Counted from the stretch's first letter, positions 38,455-46,839 are shown. The stretch is 64,000 nt of DNA from Cobetia marina (GCF_001720485.1 NZ_CP017114.1:1922001-1986000); one strand, 5' to 3'. The notes: generated by a model from the letters alone, not told the origin. Translations and numbers: made by a program.

Positions 38455-38488
38455 GAACCCCGCCCGTGTCATGACATCGGCGGGGTTC
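38455..38488 (+). terminator. Hairpin after the fumarase gene
   Basis: GAACCCCGCC at 38455 pairs with its complement ending at 38488; the loop contains a further palindrome TGTCATGACA. No T tract. Confidence 0.65.
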
Positions 38489-38577
38489 TGCGCATCTGGA
38501 CTCTGCCACGCCGAGGCATCGTTGCCAGCGCAGCTGTGGCATAATCTGGCGACCCTGACGCCTGCAATGGAGCTGCA

Positions 38578-40005
38578 ATGACCGCCTGGTTACTTGGCTT
38601 TCTGCTGTTGAGCAGTCACATTCTGGGTGCGATGACCGCCGTCATGGCCCTGATGTCCAGTCGTACCTCACAGGGTGCGATTGCCTGGATTCTGTGTCTG
38701 CTGACCTTCCCCTACGTCGCCCTGCCGCTTTACTGGGTATTCGGGCGTCCCCGTTTCTATGGCTATGTCAGTGCCCGCGAGGAGCGTGACTCGACGATGC
38801 GACGCGTCTTGATGCGTTTTCGTCCCAAGCTCTCCCCCTGGCTCTCGCGTCCGCTGGGCGGCAATCCCACGCACCTGGATGCCATCGAGCGTCTGGCGAT
38901 GATGCCGGTGACCACCGGCAATCGCGCCAAGCTGTTGATCAATGGCGAGGAGACGTTCGATGCCCTGTTCGCGGCCATCAAGGCGGCCGAGGATTACATT
39001 CTCATCCAGTTCTTCATCGTGCGGAATGACGAGCTCGGTGTGCGACTCAAGCAGGCACTGATGAAGCGTGCCGAACGTGGCGTGCGGGTCTGTTTCCTGT
39101 ATGACGAGATCGGCTCGCGCAAGCTGCCGGATGGGTACCTCAATGATCTGCTGGAATCCGGCTGTGAGGTGAGTGCCTTCAACTCTTCGCGGGGCTGGCG
39201 GCACCGCTTCCAGATCAACTTCCGCAATCACCGCAAGATCACCGTCATCGATGGCCGAGTGGGCTTTGTCGGCGGGCTGAATGTGGGCAATGAGTATCTG
39301 GGCCATTCCGAACGCTACGGCGCCTGGCGCGATACTCACCTCAAGCTGGAAGGACCCAGCGTGATGGGGCTGCAGGAGGCCTTCTGGGAGGACTGGCACT
39401 GGGCGACTGGCGAGGTGCTGTCGCTGGAGTGGGAGCCCCGCATCAGCTGTGAAGAGTGTCAGCACGTGGTGATCGTGCCTTCCGGCCCGGCGGACCGTCG
39501 CGAGACGGCCAGTCTGCTGGTTCAGCAGGCCATCCACTCCTCGGTCAGCCGCATCTGGATCACCAGCCCCTATTTCGTGCCGGACCAGGGCGTGCAGGAT
39601 GCCTTGAAGCTGGCAGCGCTGAGAGGCGTGGATGTGCGGGTGATGATCCCCGAACGTCCCGATCATCTGCTGGTGTTCCTGTCGGCCTTCTCGTTCCTCT
39701 CCGACATGATTCGCTCGGGCGTGCGCGTCTTCCGCTATCAGCCGGGCTTTCTGCATCAGAAGGTGATGTTGATGGACAGTCACACGGCGACCATCGGGAC
39801 GGTCAACCTCGACAATCGCTCCTTCCGTCTGAACTTCGAGGTCACCGCCTTCGTGCCGGATCACCAGTTCGCGGCAGAGGTGGAGGCCATGCTCGAGGAA
39901 GACTTCCGTCATTGTCGCGAGATCAGCTGCGAGGAGCTGGAGGCGCGGCCCATGTGGCGCAAGCTGGTGTCGCGGGCGGCCTATCTGCTGGCCCCGATCC
40001 AGTGA
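38578..40005 (+). CDS. cls: Cardiolipin synthase
   Basis: A 475-residue phospholipase D superfamily enzyme that joins two phosphatidylglycerols into cardiolipin. Two N-terminal membrane helices (AWLLGFLLLSSHILGAMTAV and IAWILCLLTFPYVALPLYWVFG) precede the two HKD motifs: NHRKITVIDGRVGFVGGLN near residue 217 and LHQKVMLMDSHTATIGTVNLDNRS near residue 396. Length and layout match ClsA. Cardiolipin content often rises with salinity, which suits a halophile. A CATAAT at 38540 may be part of the promoter. A terminator follows the stop closely. Confidence 0.93.
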   Translation: MTAWLLGFLLLSSHILGAMTAVMALMSSRTSQGAIAWILCLLTFPYVALPLYWVFGRPRFYGYVSAREERDSTMRRVLMRFRPKLSPWLSRPLGGNPTHLDAIERLAMMPVTTGNRAKLLINGEETFDALFAAIKAAEDYILIQFFIVRNDELGVRLKQALMKRAERGVRVCFLYDEIGSRKLPDGYLNDLLESGCEVSAFNSSRGWRHRFQINFRNHRKITVIDGRVGFVGGLNVGNEYLGHSERYGAWRDTHLKLEGPSVMGLQEAFWEDWHWATGEVLSLEWEPRISCEECQHVVIVPSGPADRRETASLLVQQAIHSSVSRIWITSPYFVPDQGVQDALKLAALRGVDVRVMIPERPDHLLVFLSAFSFLSDMIRSGVRVFRYQPGFLHQKVMLMDSHTATIGTVNLDNRSFRLNFEVTAFVPDHQFAAEVEAMLEEDFRHCREISCEELEARPMWRKLVSRAAYLLAPIQ

Positions 40006-40030
40006 CCCCGCGCACTGCATGAACCTGCCG

Positions 40031-40062
40031 CCTGCCGAGTTGAACGAAACTCACTCGGCAGG
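40031..40062 (+). terminator. Terminator of cls
   Basis: A 10-bp stem CCTGCCGAGT and its complement around a 12-base loop, followed by TCTTGTC. Confidence 0.75.
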
Positions 40063-40113
40063 TCTTGTCATTCGTGGCCATTGCAGGCATCTTCTCGCTA
40101 TAACTGATCGCCT

Positions 40114-40184
40114 GTTTATTTCTTTTTGGAATAAACTGAGAGCCTGGATACTTCTCTCGCCATGCATTGGAGAGGGCATCCAGG
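40114..40184 (+). promoter_or_regulatory. Structured leader upstream of mtnK
   Basis: Two adjacent hairpins lie in the 156-bp leader. The first is AT-rich, GTTTATT-N9-AATAAAC at 40114-40136. The second has an outer stem CCTGGAT/ATCCAGG (40143-40149 and 40178-40184) and an inner stem CTCTC/GAGAG. A TATAAC at 40099 may be the -10. The arrangement could control mtnK transcription or translation, but it does not match a riboswitch class I can recognise. Confidence 0.4.
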
Positions 40185-40218
40185 ACGGCGGCTTCATGAT
40201 TCCGCGCTGAGACCTGCC

Positions 40219-41490
40219 ATGACTGTTCAAGATCTCCACGCCACGACGGTGAGTGACACTCCCTCCACGGCGCCTTCCATCGAGTATCAATTTCGCGATG
40301 ACGCGGATGTGATCGCCTTTGCACGCCTGCATGTCGGCGATCAGTTGCCTGCCTTCACTATGGCCAGTGAGCTTCAGGTCGAGGAGATCGGCGATGGCAA
40401 CATCAACTATGTCTATCGCGTCTGCACGCCGGACCGCTCAACCTCGGTGATCGTCAAGCAGGGGCTGCCCTGGGTGCGCATCATCGGCGAAAGCTGGCCG
40501 CTGTCGCTGGTGCGGGTACGCATCGAGGCCGAGACGCTGCAGTTCGAGGCCGATTGCGCGCCTGAACTGGTGCCGGCGCTCTATCACTTCGAGGAAGCCC
40601 GCTCGGCGATCGTGATGGAAGATATCGGCGATCACCGCAATCTGCGACACGCCTTCCTGGAGCGTGCGTCACTGCCGCAGCTGGGTCAGCAGATGGGGCA
40701 TTTTCTGGCCACGACGCTCTATCGCAGCAGTGATCTGGCACTCGATGCCCACGACAAGAAGGCGCGCGTCGCACGCTTCACCAATCCCGATCAATGCAAG
40801 ATCACCGAAGACCTGTTCTTCGTGGACCCTTTCTGCGATCACGAGCGCAACAGCATCAATCCGGCGCTGCGCAGCGATGCCGAAGCCCTGTGGCAGGACG
40901 CGGCACTCAAAGTGGAAGTGGCGGAGCTCAAGCAGCGCTTCCTGTCCACGCCCGAGGCGCTGCTGCATGGCGACCTGCATGCGGGCTCGATCTTCGTGCG
41001 TGAAGACAGCACCAAGGTCATCGACCCGGAATTCGGCTTCTTCGGTCCGGCGGGCTTCGATATCGGCAGCTGGCTGGCGGCGCTGTGGCTGGCAGCCTGC
41101 GCGCATACCGAACTCGAGGGTGAGGAGGGCGACAGGCGTGACTACGTGGCGCAGTTGCGTGCCCAGGCGGTCGCCAGTTGGGAAAGCTTTGCCCGCGAGT
41201 ATCGTGAGCAGGCCGCCCACACGTCGGATGCCAGCTTTGCGGCACCCGGGGTGGCGGAACGATTGCTGAGCCGTATCCTGCGTGATGCGTTGGGTTATGC
41301 GGGCTGTGAGTTGATTCGTCGCACCATCGGGCTTGCGCACGTGCTGGAGCTTGAGTCGATCAACGATGATGCCGTGCGGGCGCGTGCCGAGCGCCGTGCC
41401 CTGGCACTCGGGCGTGAGCTCATCCTTGCGCGTGAGTCGCTGGAAGATCTCTCGGCGGCGGATGGCGTGGTCGCGCGTCTGCTGGGGTGA
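40219..41490 (+). CDS. mtnK: S-methyl-5-thioribose kinase
   Basis: A 423-residue kinase of the choline/aminoglycoside kinase fold that phosphorylates methylthioribose in methionine salvage. MtnK-specific blocks are IGDGNINYVYRV, VIVKQGLPWVR, the catalytic LLHGDLHAGSIFV near residue 255 and VIDPEFGFFGPAGFDIGSW near residue 274, which bind ATP and metal. The start at 40219 lacks a good ribosome site; a longer reading adds 19 residues over the hairpin leader. No other methionine-salvage gene (mtnA, mtnN) is in the window. A short polar N-terminal extension precedes the fold. Confidence 0.9.
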   Translation: MTVQDLHATTVSDTPSTAPSIEYQFRDDADVIAFARLHVGDQLPAFTMASELQVEEIGDGNINYVYRVCTPDRSTSVIVKQGLPWVRIIGESWPLSLVRVRIEAETLQFEADCAPELVPALYHFEEARSAIVMEDIGDHRNLRHAFLERASLPQLGQQMGHFLATTLYRSSDLALDAHDKKARVARFTNPDQCKITEDLFFVDPFCDHERNSINPALRSDAEALWQDAALKVEVAELKQRFLSTPEALLHGDLHAGSIFVREDSTKVIDPEFGFFGPAGFDIGSWLAALWLAACAHTELEGEEGDRRDYVAQLRAQAVASWESFAREYREQAAHTSDASFAAPGVAERLLSRILRDALGYAGCELIRRTIGLAHVLELESINDDAVRARAERRALALGRELILARESLEDLSAADGVVARLLG

Positions 41491-41650
41491 GGCATGCAGC
41501 GTCAGGGCTTTGACGCTCGTCGCAAGCGTTGCGGCGCCGGCTAGGGTAGACTCTGCGCTTTCATCGCCACGCAGACAGGCTTGTCCTGGCTGCGTGGGTC
41601 GCTGGCGGGAGATGTCCTGCCGAGCATCCGCTTTTCAATAAGAGACTTTC

Positions 41651-42190
41651 ATGGCCCTGTCTTCCACGCCTTACAAGGTTGATCTCTCGCTGACCGACCT
41701 TGATCGTGGTGTCTACGAGACCCTGCGTTTTACCGTTGCCCGTCACCCCTCTGAAACCGAGCTGCGTCTGTGTGTTCGCCTGTTGGGCCATGCGCTGTGG
41801 TACAGCGAGAACATCGCATTCGGGCGTGGTCTGTCAGACGTCGATGAACCGGCGCTGTGGGAGAAGAGTCTGGATGGCCGCGTGCTGCACTGGATCGAGG
41901 TGGGCCAGCCGGATGCCGAGCGCCTGACCTGGTGTTCGCGGCGCACCGAGCGCACCTCGCTGCTCGCCTACGGTAGCCTGCGCGTCTGGGAAACCAAGGT
42001 GGTGCCGGCAGTGGCTGGACTGTCCAATCTGAGCATTGCCGCGGTTCCTGAGGGCGCACTGGACGCCATCACCGAATCCCTGCCACGCAACATCAAGTGG
42101 ACCATGATGATCTCCGAGGGCACCATCTTCATCACCGATGACAATGGTCAGCACGAGATCAATCTGGAGTGGCTGAAAGGGGAGCGCTGA
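41651..42190 (+). CDS. yaeQ: YaeQ family protein
   Basis: A 179-residue protein matching the YaeQ family through its length: YKVDLSLTDLDRGVYETLRFTVARHPSETELRLCVRLLGHAL, FGRGLSDVDEPALWEKSLDG, HWIEVGQPD and INLEWLKG at the end. The fold resembles a PD-(D/E)xK nuclease, with DEPALW and EVGQ as candidate active-site strands. Its cellular role is unsettled; older reports link it to haemolysin transcription control. It is followed by a strong terminator, and by a 14-bp repeat array. Confidence 0.92.
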   Translation: MALSSTPYKVDLSLTDLDRGVYETLRFTVARHPSETELRLCVRLLGHALWYSENIAFGRGLSDVDEPALWEKSLDGRVLHWIEVGQPDAERLTWCSRRTERTSLLAYGSLRVWETKVVPAVAGLSNLSIAAVPEGALDAITESLPRNIKWTMMISEGTIFITDDNGQHEINLEWLKGER

Positions 42191-42248
42191 GCGACATGCC
42201 GTTCGCGGCACTGGCTGACTGCCCCTGAACCTTCAGGTCAGATACCAC

Positions 42249-42288
42249 GAGACGGCCCCCGCAAATCTTGATTTGCGGGGGCCGTCTC
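42249..42288 (+). terminator. Strong terminator of yaeQ
   Basis: An 18-bp perfect stem (GAGACGGCCCCCGCAAAT at 42249 and its complement ending at 42288) with loop CTTG. It probably acts on both converging genes. Confidence 0.85.
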
Positions 42289-42358
42289 GTAGAGGGCGGA
42301 TCGTAGAGGGCGGATCGTAGGGGGCGAATCGTAGGGGGTGAATCGTGGCGGACGGCTC
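42289..42358. repeat. 14-bp tandem repeat next to the yaeQ terminator
   Basis: Five contiguous 14-bp units starting at 42289: GTAGAGGGCGGATC twice, GTAGGGGGCGAATC, GTAGGGGGTGAATC and a degenerate GTGGCGGACGGCTC. The array abuts the terminator hairpin with no gap and ends 38 bases before the stop of the converging cyclase gene. Confidence 0.9.
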
Positions 42359-42396
42359 GCAACGCAGGCAGATCTGATTGCCGGAGAGGCCTGGCC

Positions 42397-43563
42397 TCAC
42401 ACCATGCTGATGTCGTGATCGACGATGAGTTGATCACGGCCGCTGGCCTTGGCGTGGTAGAGCGCCTCGTCGCTGCGTTGCACCCAGCTGCTGAGGGTAT
42501 CCGGATGGCGCCGTTCACTGACCCCGGTACTGAAACGGATCACGCCGTGGGCCAGGGGAGACGCCTCACAGCTTTCACGCAACTGGCGATCGAATTCTCG
42601 GGCCACGGCAAGATTGCCCGGCAGCAGGATCATGAATTCCTCTCCCCCATAACGCCCGGCCTTGCCTGAGTATTCTCGGCTCAACGTCTGGATGTGCATC
42701 GAGAAGTGCGCCAGGACCTGGTCGCCGTAGGGGTGGCCGTGGGCATCATTGATCTGCTTGAAGTGGTCCAGATCACAGATCAGCAGACAGCTGATGTCGC
42801 GTCCGCTGAGGTGGTGTTCGGCGTGTTCATGGATCGTGCGGTGATTGTAGAGTCCGGTCAGACTGTCCAGTCGGCTCAGGCGTTCAAGCTTCTTTGCATA
42901 GGCGCGAGCCAGATCACGCTCCTCTCGAATGCGCTTGGCGTAACCGGCGATCACGAGGCTCAGCAGTCCGAACGCCAGGGTATAGCTGACCCCCATGTCC
43001 AGGCTGCGCATCGCGGTACTCGCGTAGGAGGAGACCAGTTGCGGGTTGGCCATCTCCCCCCACAGCAGAATCCAGGGCATCAGCATCAGGCCGCTGATGA
43101 TGACGCCACGACGCAGACGGTCCGGCGGGAGAACCCCCAGCACGTAAGCGGCGGCCATGAGATAGAACAGCAGCGTCGGGCCCGAGGCGCCGTGATTGAA
43201 GACCCAGTTGCCCGGCAGCATCACGAAGGTCACCAGCGTGCAGAACAGCCAGGACATGCGGCTGAACTCCCCGTGGAAACGTGAGCGATACCACATCACC
43301 ATGACCATCAGACTGATGACGGCAAGCGCCACGCTGTACGCGGGGACCGTCAGCTCCATCAGATAGTTGAAGACAGCGGAAAACAGGCCGATCAAAACGG
43401 CGGATACCAGAAACCCGTGGTGCAGAATCTGTCGTGCGGAGCCATTCTCGCCAACCAACCAGCGCCAGCTGGTGCCTACCATTTTTGCAAGACGAGTCAT
43501 GGTACCTCGACGGTCATTGGGCCAGTCGGATGCTTCAGGCATCGGCTGATGATGAAGGCTCAT
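42397..43563 (-). CDS. Membrane diguanylate cyclase
   Basis: A 388-residue protein with about six membrane helices (residues 50-215) followed by a coiled linker (KRIREERDLARAYAKKLERLSRLD) and a GGDEF domain. The active site is GRYGGEEFMILLPG near residue 320, intact, with LDHFKQINDAHGHPYGDQVL upstream. It should make c-di-GMP. No inhibitory-site RxxD is obvious just before the active site. The first ATG at 43563 is used; an ATG at residue 22 is also possible. Stand-alone gene; its 3' end faces yaeQ. Confidence 0.88.
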   Translation of the reverse strand: MSLHHQPMPEASDWPNDRRGTMTRLAKMVGTSWRWLVGENGSARQILHHGFLVSAVLIGLFSAVFNYLMELTVPAYSVALAVISLMVMVMWYRSRFHGEFSRMSWLFCTLVTFVMLPGNWVFNHGASGPTLLFYLMAAAYVLGVLPPDRLRRGVIISGLMLMPWILLWGEMANPQLVSSYASTAMRSLDMGVSYTLAFGLLSLVIAGYAKRIREERDLARAYAKKLERLSRLDSLTGLYNHRTIHEHAEHHLSGRDISCLLICDLDHFKQINDAHGHPYGDQVLAHFSMHIQTLSREYSGKAGRYGGEEFMILLPGNLAVAREFDRQLRESCEASPLAHGVIRFSTGVSERRHPDTLSSWVQRSDEALYHAKASGRDQLIVDHDISMV

Positions 43564-43818
43564 GTGACGTTGGTCGTTGTTCAGTATCAGCCTACTCGAG
43601 GAAAGCCGTTTCCGGTTTCACTGTGCCCCAACGTTTCTCGCCTGTGCGGGGAGCGTGACTCACCATCGCCTCAGGGGCCGCCTTCCTCGATGACAGGCGG
43701 CAGGGCAGCAGTGGCCCGGCGACAGGCTCGGCTTTCATGAGATAGTTCTCATGCTGTTTGGACGATACTGCCAATGGCTGGCCGATGCATCTTTTCTCGT
43801 GTGGCTGCCTGTCCGAGG

Positions 43819-44094
43819 CTATTTCCACGGCGTATAGCGATAGCTGTCCGGGTCCGAGGGGTCAGGCTTGTCCGACTCGGTAAGTGCCACGAGGGTGTTG
43901 CCGTCATCATCTTCTTCCACTTTCGTGACGGTGACGGGGAAGTTGGGTGACAGGGCGTCCAGTGCCGGCCAGTCCCCTTTCTGTATCGTGTTGCCCGTTT
44001 GCGGCGTGCTACTGGCACTGACCTTGATCGGGTCGCCGCTGACGGTTTGCCCGTTCTTCAGGTGCGTCGTGAGAGTGAAATGAACGTTCGCCAT
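43819..44094 (-). CDS. Small acidic orphan protein
   Basis: A 91-residue protein: ANVHFTLTTHLKNGQTVSGDPIKVSASS, then a beta-rich middle (PNFPVTVTKVEEDDDGNTLVALTES) and a Pro/Asp-rich end. No membrane segment or signal peptide. The ATG at 44094 is supported by AGGAAGG nine bases upstream. Codon use looks like the neighbours. Function and family not recognised. Confidence 0.6.
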   Translation of the reverse strand: MANVHFTLTTHLKNGQTVSGDPIKVSASSTPQTGNTIQKGDWPALDALSPNFPVTVTKVEEDDDGNTLVALTESDKPDPSDPDSYRYTPWK

Positions 44095-44305
44095 GTCATC
44101 CTTCCTATCAAGTGGTACTGATGGGGTCATGACTAGAACATGGTTCGTCCCATGGGAGAATTCAATCTTTTCCGGAGCGCCACGGGTCGCGAGTCACGCG
44201 CTTGCGCGACGAATGACAAGAAATGTTCATATCGGGCTTTTCTTTTTGAGATCAATGCGGTACATTACGTCTCGTCTTGAGGGGGAAGCCTTTCAAGGAC
44301 GAAGT

Positions 44306-44382
44306 CGGGACGTGGCGCAGCTTGGTAGCGCGCTGCAATGGGGTTGCAGAGGTCGCAGGTTCGAATCCTGTCGTCCCGACCA
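44306..44382 (+). tRNA. tRNA-Pro (anticodon GGG)
   Basis: A 77-base cloverleaf read directly: acceptor arms CGGGACG and CGTCCCG, D stem GCGC/GCGC, anticodon stem CTGCA/TGCAG with loop ATGGGGT (anticodon GGG at loop positions 3-5), T arm GCAGG-TTCGAAT-CCTGT, then A and an encoded CCA. It reads CCC and CCT codons. A terminator hairpin lies about 95 bases downstream. Confidence 0.95.
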
Positions 44383-44384
44383 GA
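44373..44384. repeat. 12-bp direct repeat, copy 1, at the tRNA-Pro 3' end
   Basis: GTCCCGACCAGA covers the last ten bases of the tRNA gene plus two more. An exact second copy lies at 45347-45358. A short tRNA-end duplication is what an integrative element leaves at its far end. Confidence 0.55.
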
Positions 44385-44477
44385 ATTGAAGGGGTTCAGA
44401 AGATTTTCATTCGCTTGAAAGCCTCTGAATTTCGAACGATGATCCCTATATGATCCCAGTTCATTCGGTCATCGTTG

Positions 44478-44512
44478 CAAAGAAGCCAGCTCATTGAGCT
44501 GGCTTCTTTGCG
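44478..44512 (+). terminator. Terminator downstream of tRNA-Pro
   Basis: A stem of about 16 bp (GCAAAGAAGCCAGCTC and its complement) with a short loop, ending in a T-rich GCGTTCTTTC. Confidence 0.85.
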
Positions 44513-44573
44513 TTCTTTCAGAGCGCTGGCAGCGCTCATGGTCTGTTGTCCTTTCTCGAGCGCTATCCTTCTG

Positions 44574-44605
44574 CTCTCGTCCTCTCGTCCTCTCGTCCTC
44601 TCGTC
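44574..44605. repeat. 8-bp tandem repeat
   Basis: Four exact copies of CTCTCGTC in the 477-bp gap between tRNA-Pro and the DUF1090 gene. A 7-bp-arm palindrome GAGCGCTGGCAGCGCTC lies just upstream at 44521-44537. The rest of this gap shows no gene. Confidence 0.85.
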
Positions 44606-44859
44606 CTGCCGTTCTACTTTATTGTCATGATTTCGTCCTTGCTCACTTGCTGACGATCTTTCGCTCGACCCTCTGGTGGTTCAAGGGGCTATCGGTTCGC
44701 GGGCATGGATGCCGGTCTCCAGGTTCTTTGGTCTCCAGGTTCTGTGGTTTCCTGGTGCAATGGCTGGCTGTCAGTGAACTCGTGACAGTGCTTCTCGCTT
44801 GTCTTCTATTAGCGATTACGGTACTGGTGGGTCGAGACCCCCCCACCCAGGAAAAGATC

Positions 44860-45285
44860 ATGTCCAGAGACGCTACCCTCGGCCGAGCTATCGCATTGCC
44901 ATTGATTGCCATGGGGCTGAGTGCCTTGGCATCTTCCGTGTCCGCGGCCTCTCCAGAACTCGTGAGTGGTTGTCAGGACAAGGCAGATTCGATCAAGCAG
45001 GAGCTGGAGGATGCCAATGCGCAGGGAAATGCCCATAAGGTGGAAGGCTTGAAGAAAGCGCTCGCGGCTGTGGAAAATGGCTGTGATGAATCCACCTTGC
45101 ACAAGGAAAGAGAGCAGAAGATCCGCGAAAGGGAGGAGGAGGTCGGGGAGCGTAGACAGGAGCTGGAAGACGCCTTGTCGGATGGTGACAAGGACAAGAT
45201 AGATAAGAAAGAGAAGAAATTGACGGAAGCCCAGAAAGCGCTGAGCGAGGCGAGAGGTGAATTGGCTGGCGATGGAAGTCTTTGA
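44860..45285 (+). CDS. DUF1090 (YqjC-like) periplasmic protein
   Basis: A 141-residue protein with a signal peptide (residues 1-29, IALPLIAMGLSALASSVSAAS) followed by a long charged helix. The DUF1090 plan is clear: one Cys in VSGCQDKADSIKQELEDAN, then GLKKALAAVENGCDESTL with the second Cys, and KLTEAQKALSEARGEL. Members are small periplasmic coiled proteins of unknown role, sometimes stress-linked. The start follows AGGAAAAG. Lies within the segment bounded by the two 12-bp tRNA-end repeats. Confidence 0.85.
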   Translation: MSRDATLGRAIALPLIAMGLSALASSVSAASPELVSGCQDKADSIKQELEDANAQGNAHKVEGLKKALAAVENGCDESTLHKEREQKIREREEEVGERRQELEDALSDGDKDKIDKKEKKLTEAQKALSEARGELAGDGSL

Positions 45286-45346
45286 TCTTTGTCATAAGAG
45301 AGACATGAGAGAGACATGAGCCGGTTTGACGTCCTCGTCCACCAGT

Positions 45347-45358
45347 GTCCCGACCAGA
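45347..45358. repeat. 12-bp direct repeat, copy 2 (tRNA-Pro 3' end copy)
   Basis: Exact copy of 44373-44384, GTCCCGACCAGA, 974 bp downstream. Similarity stops at both sides. The 349-bp gap around it also holds an 11-bp doublet GAGAGACATGA at 45298-45319 and an AT-rich stretch before the next gene. Confidence 0.55.
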
Positions 45359-45367
45359 GTCCAGATA

Positions 45368-45402
45368 GAGGCCAGCCGAGAGTTCGGTTGGCCTCTTCTT
45401 TT
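45368..45402 (+). terminator. Terminator after the DUF1090 gene
   Basis: A 12-bp stem with one G-T pair (GAGGCCAGCCGA, loop GAGT, partner ending at 45395) followed directly by TTCTTTT. Confidence 0.8.
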
Positions 45403-45634
45403 GTCGCGGGATGAAAGGACATGAGCATCTGATACGGTGAGCGAGAGTGGGTCAGGGCTTGCATCCGGTCGTGTTATATCGTTTCAACATATTGATATTG
45501 CTGAGTTATTGCGCTTATTGATCAAGATCAAGAAAGGCTCGATCTGCGAGGCCGGGTCATGCTCGCATGGCTTTCTTGATGCTGTGAGTATTAGATTTCT
45601 AGTATATACTGGCTTGCCTTCAAGGGAGGTGAGA

Positions 45635-45970
45635 ATGAAAACGGTTAACATTTACATGGAGAGTCGGTTCAACCCGGAGCGTTCCATCCTCAAGGAAAGC
45701 CTGGGGGATGGCTACGTGGCAAGGACCTGTGCGGCGCAAGCCCCCAACTTCCTGTTCGAGGTACATCAGGGACAGGACTTCGTGCTGGGGATAGAGGTCG
45801 CGGGGGCACGCAGTGCCGAATTCCTGTCGATCATCACGGAGGATTACGTCTATCAGCATCCCAGCATCGAGCCGAAGACGCTGGCGGAGTATCTCAAGAG
45901 TCGTGCGCAGCACCCGATCCGACGCAGGAAGCGTCAGGTCGAGGTATCCCCAGTGGCGTACTCTGGCTGA
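45635..45970 (+). CDS. Small orphan protein
   Basis: A 111-residue protein beginning MKTVNIYMESRFNPERS and ending in a basic tail (HPIRRRKRQVEV). The ATG has a near-perfect GGGAGGTGAGA in front, and an AT-rich upstream region with TATACT at 45605 looks like a promoter. No membrane segment. The middle (FLFEVHQGQDFVLGIEV, SIITEDYVYQHPS) suggests an alpha/beta domain. Family not recognised. It sits just outside the tRNA-flanked segment. Confidence 0.65.
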   Translation: MKTVNIYMESRFNPERSILKESLGDGYVARTCAAQAPNFLFEVHQGQDFVLGIEVAGARSAEFLSIITEDYVYQHPSIEPKTLAEYLKSRAQHPIRRRKRQVEVSPVAYSG

Positions 45971-46071
45971 GAGTGCGTGCCTCAGACGTGCACATGGGAA
46001 TTGCGGTACAGGCAGGATGACTCGATGCCGGGGCAGCGGTATCGAGGCGGGGCTGACACAGCCGTTCCGGC

Positions 46072-46380
46072 TCAGGCAGAGCGCCTGCGCCAATGTCTTG
46101 CAGCCTGCACCAGTGTCGCGCAGATCACGCATGACACCAGCGGCAGGGCCACGTCCAGGCTGGAGTCCCAGTTCCAGTGGTACAGCAGGCCATGATCCCA
46201 GGCCACTGCCTTGGGGCCACCCCCCTTGTACTCGTGCTGGGCAATTTCCCGGCCCAGAAAGATGGCGACCGCAATGGCGCCAGACGACCACAGCGTGAAG
46301 ACTGGCCAGAGCATCAGCTGGATGATCACGGCGATGACGGCGTGCTCGAGAGCGCTTGTCCAGATGTCCGCCGTCAACAT
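46072..46380 (-). CDS. Small inner-membrane protein of unknown function
   Basis: A 102-residue protein with three predicted helices (HAVIAVIIQLMLWPVFTLW, GAIAVAIFLGREI, and ALPLVSCVICATLVQAA). A conserved-looking loop HEYKGGGPKAVAWDHGLLYHWNWDSSLD lies between. The ATG at 46380 has GGGAG eight bases upstream. It follows the small winged-helix and SIMPL genes on the minus strand with gaps of about 80 bases, so co-transcription is possible. A related phage- or plasmid-borne membrane protein cannot be excluded. Function unknown. Confidence 0.65.
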   Translation of the reverse strand: MLTADIWTSALEHAVIAVIIQLMLWPVFTLWSSGAIAVAIFLGREIAQHEYKGGGPKAVAWDHGLLYHWNWDSSLDVALPLVSCVICATLVQAARHWRRRSA

Positions 46381-46463
46381 GTCTCAACTCCCTCCAGAAT
46401 GACTCTGCCATATCGTGCAGACGCCCAGCGTCAGCAGTGCATCGAATCGCGCGTGGCGATCAA

Positions 46464-46766
46464 TCACGCGTAGCCCAGCACTCGTTGCAGTCGTGCGGCG
46501 TTGTCGGCGACCCATTGGGCATTGATTGGCCCCCAGTCCCGAATCACGTAATGACCGATGTTGTGACGTTGACCTTCCGCATGCTGGAATTCACAGACAA
46601 TCTCGAGTTCGGCAAGTGCCGAGATGGTGTCCTGGGCGGTGCGCCTCGGCATGCCGGTGGCCTCGATGATGTCCGGCACGCTGTCGATCTCGTGGGCGAT
46701 GAGATGCGCCACGAACAGGCGACGATAGAAGCTGGTCTGGGTCTTGCTGAGAACGGTGTCGGACAT
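46464..46766 (-). CDS. Small winged-helix DNA-binding protein
   Basis: A 100-residue protein. The helix-turn-helix reads IDSVPDIIEATGMPRRTAQDTISALAELEI, followed by a wing with EGQRHNIGHYVIRDWGPI. This layout is that of a small winged helix-turn-helix family seen in gammaproteobacteria whose targets are not known. The ATG at 46766 is set by GGAG six bases upstream. Lies between the SIMPL gene and a small membrane protein gene on the same strand. Confidence 0.78.
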   Translation of the reverse strand: MSDTVLSKTQTSFYRRLFVAHLIAHEIDSVPDIIEATGMPRRTAQDTISALAELEIVCEFQHAEGQRHNIGHYVIRDWGPINAQWVADNAARLQRVLGYA

Positions 46767-46839
46767 GCAGGCTCCGCTGTCGAGGAAATCATGAAAGGCG
46801 ATAAGGAGCGGCGAGGGCGATCGCCCGCCCGCCGGGAGG

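Noticed and set aside
36499..38472. A 657-codon open frame antisense to the fumarase gene
   Set aside because: His/Asp/Arg-rich composition typical of a shadow frame; it also crosses the amidase start.
40099..40218. SAM riboswitch upstream of mtnK
   Set aside because: Two hairpins are present but no conserved SAM-I or SAM-II core could be matched by eye.
42289..42358. Possible CRISPR-like repeat
   Set aside because: Units are contiguous with no spacers, and no cas genes are present.
45620..46411. A 263-codon minus-strand frame over two small genes
   Set aside because: Overlaps better-supported genes with strong ribosome sites at 45635 and 46380.
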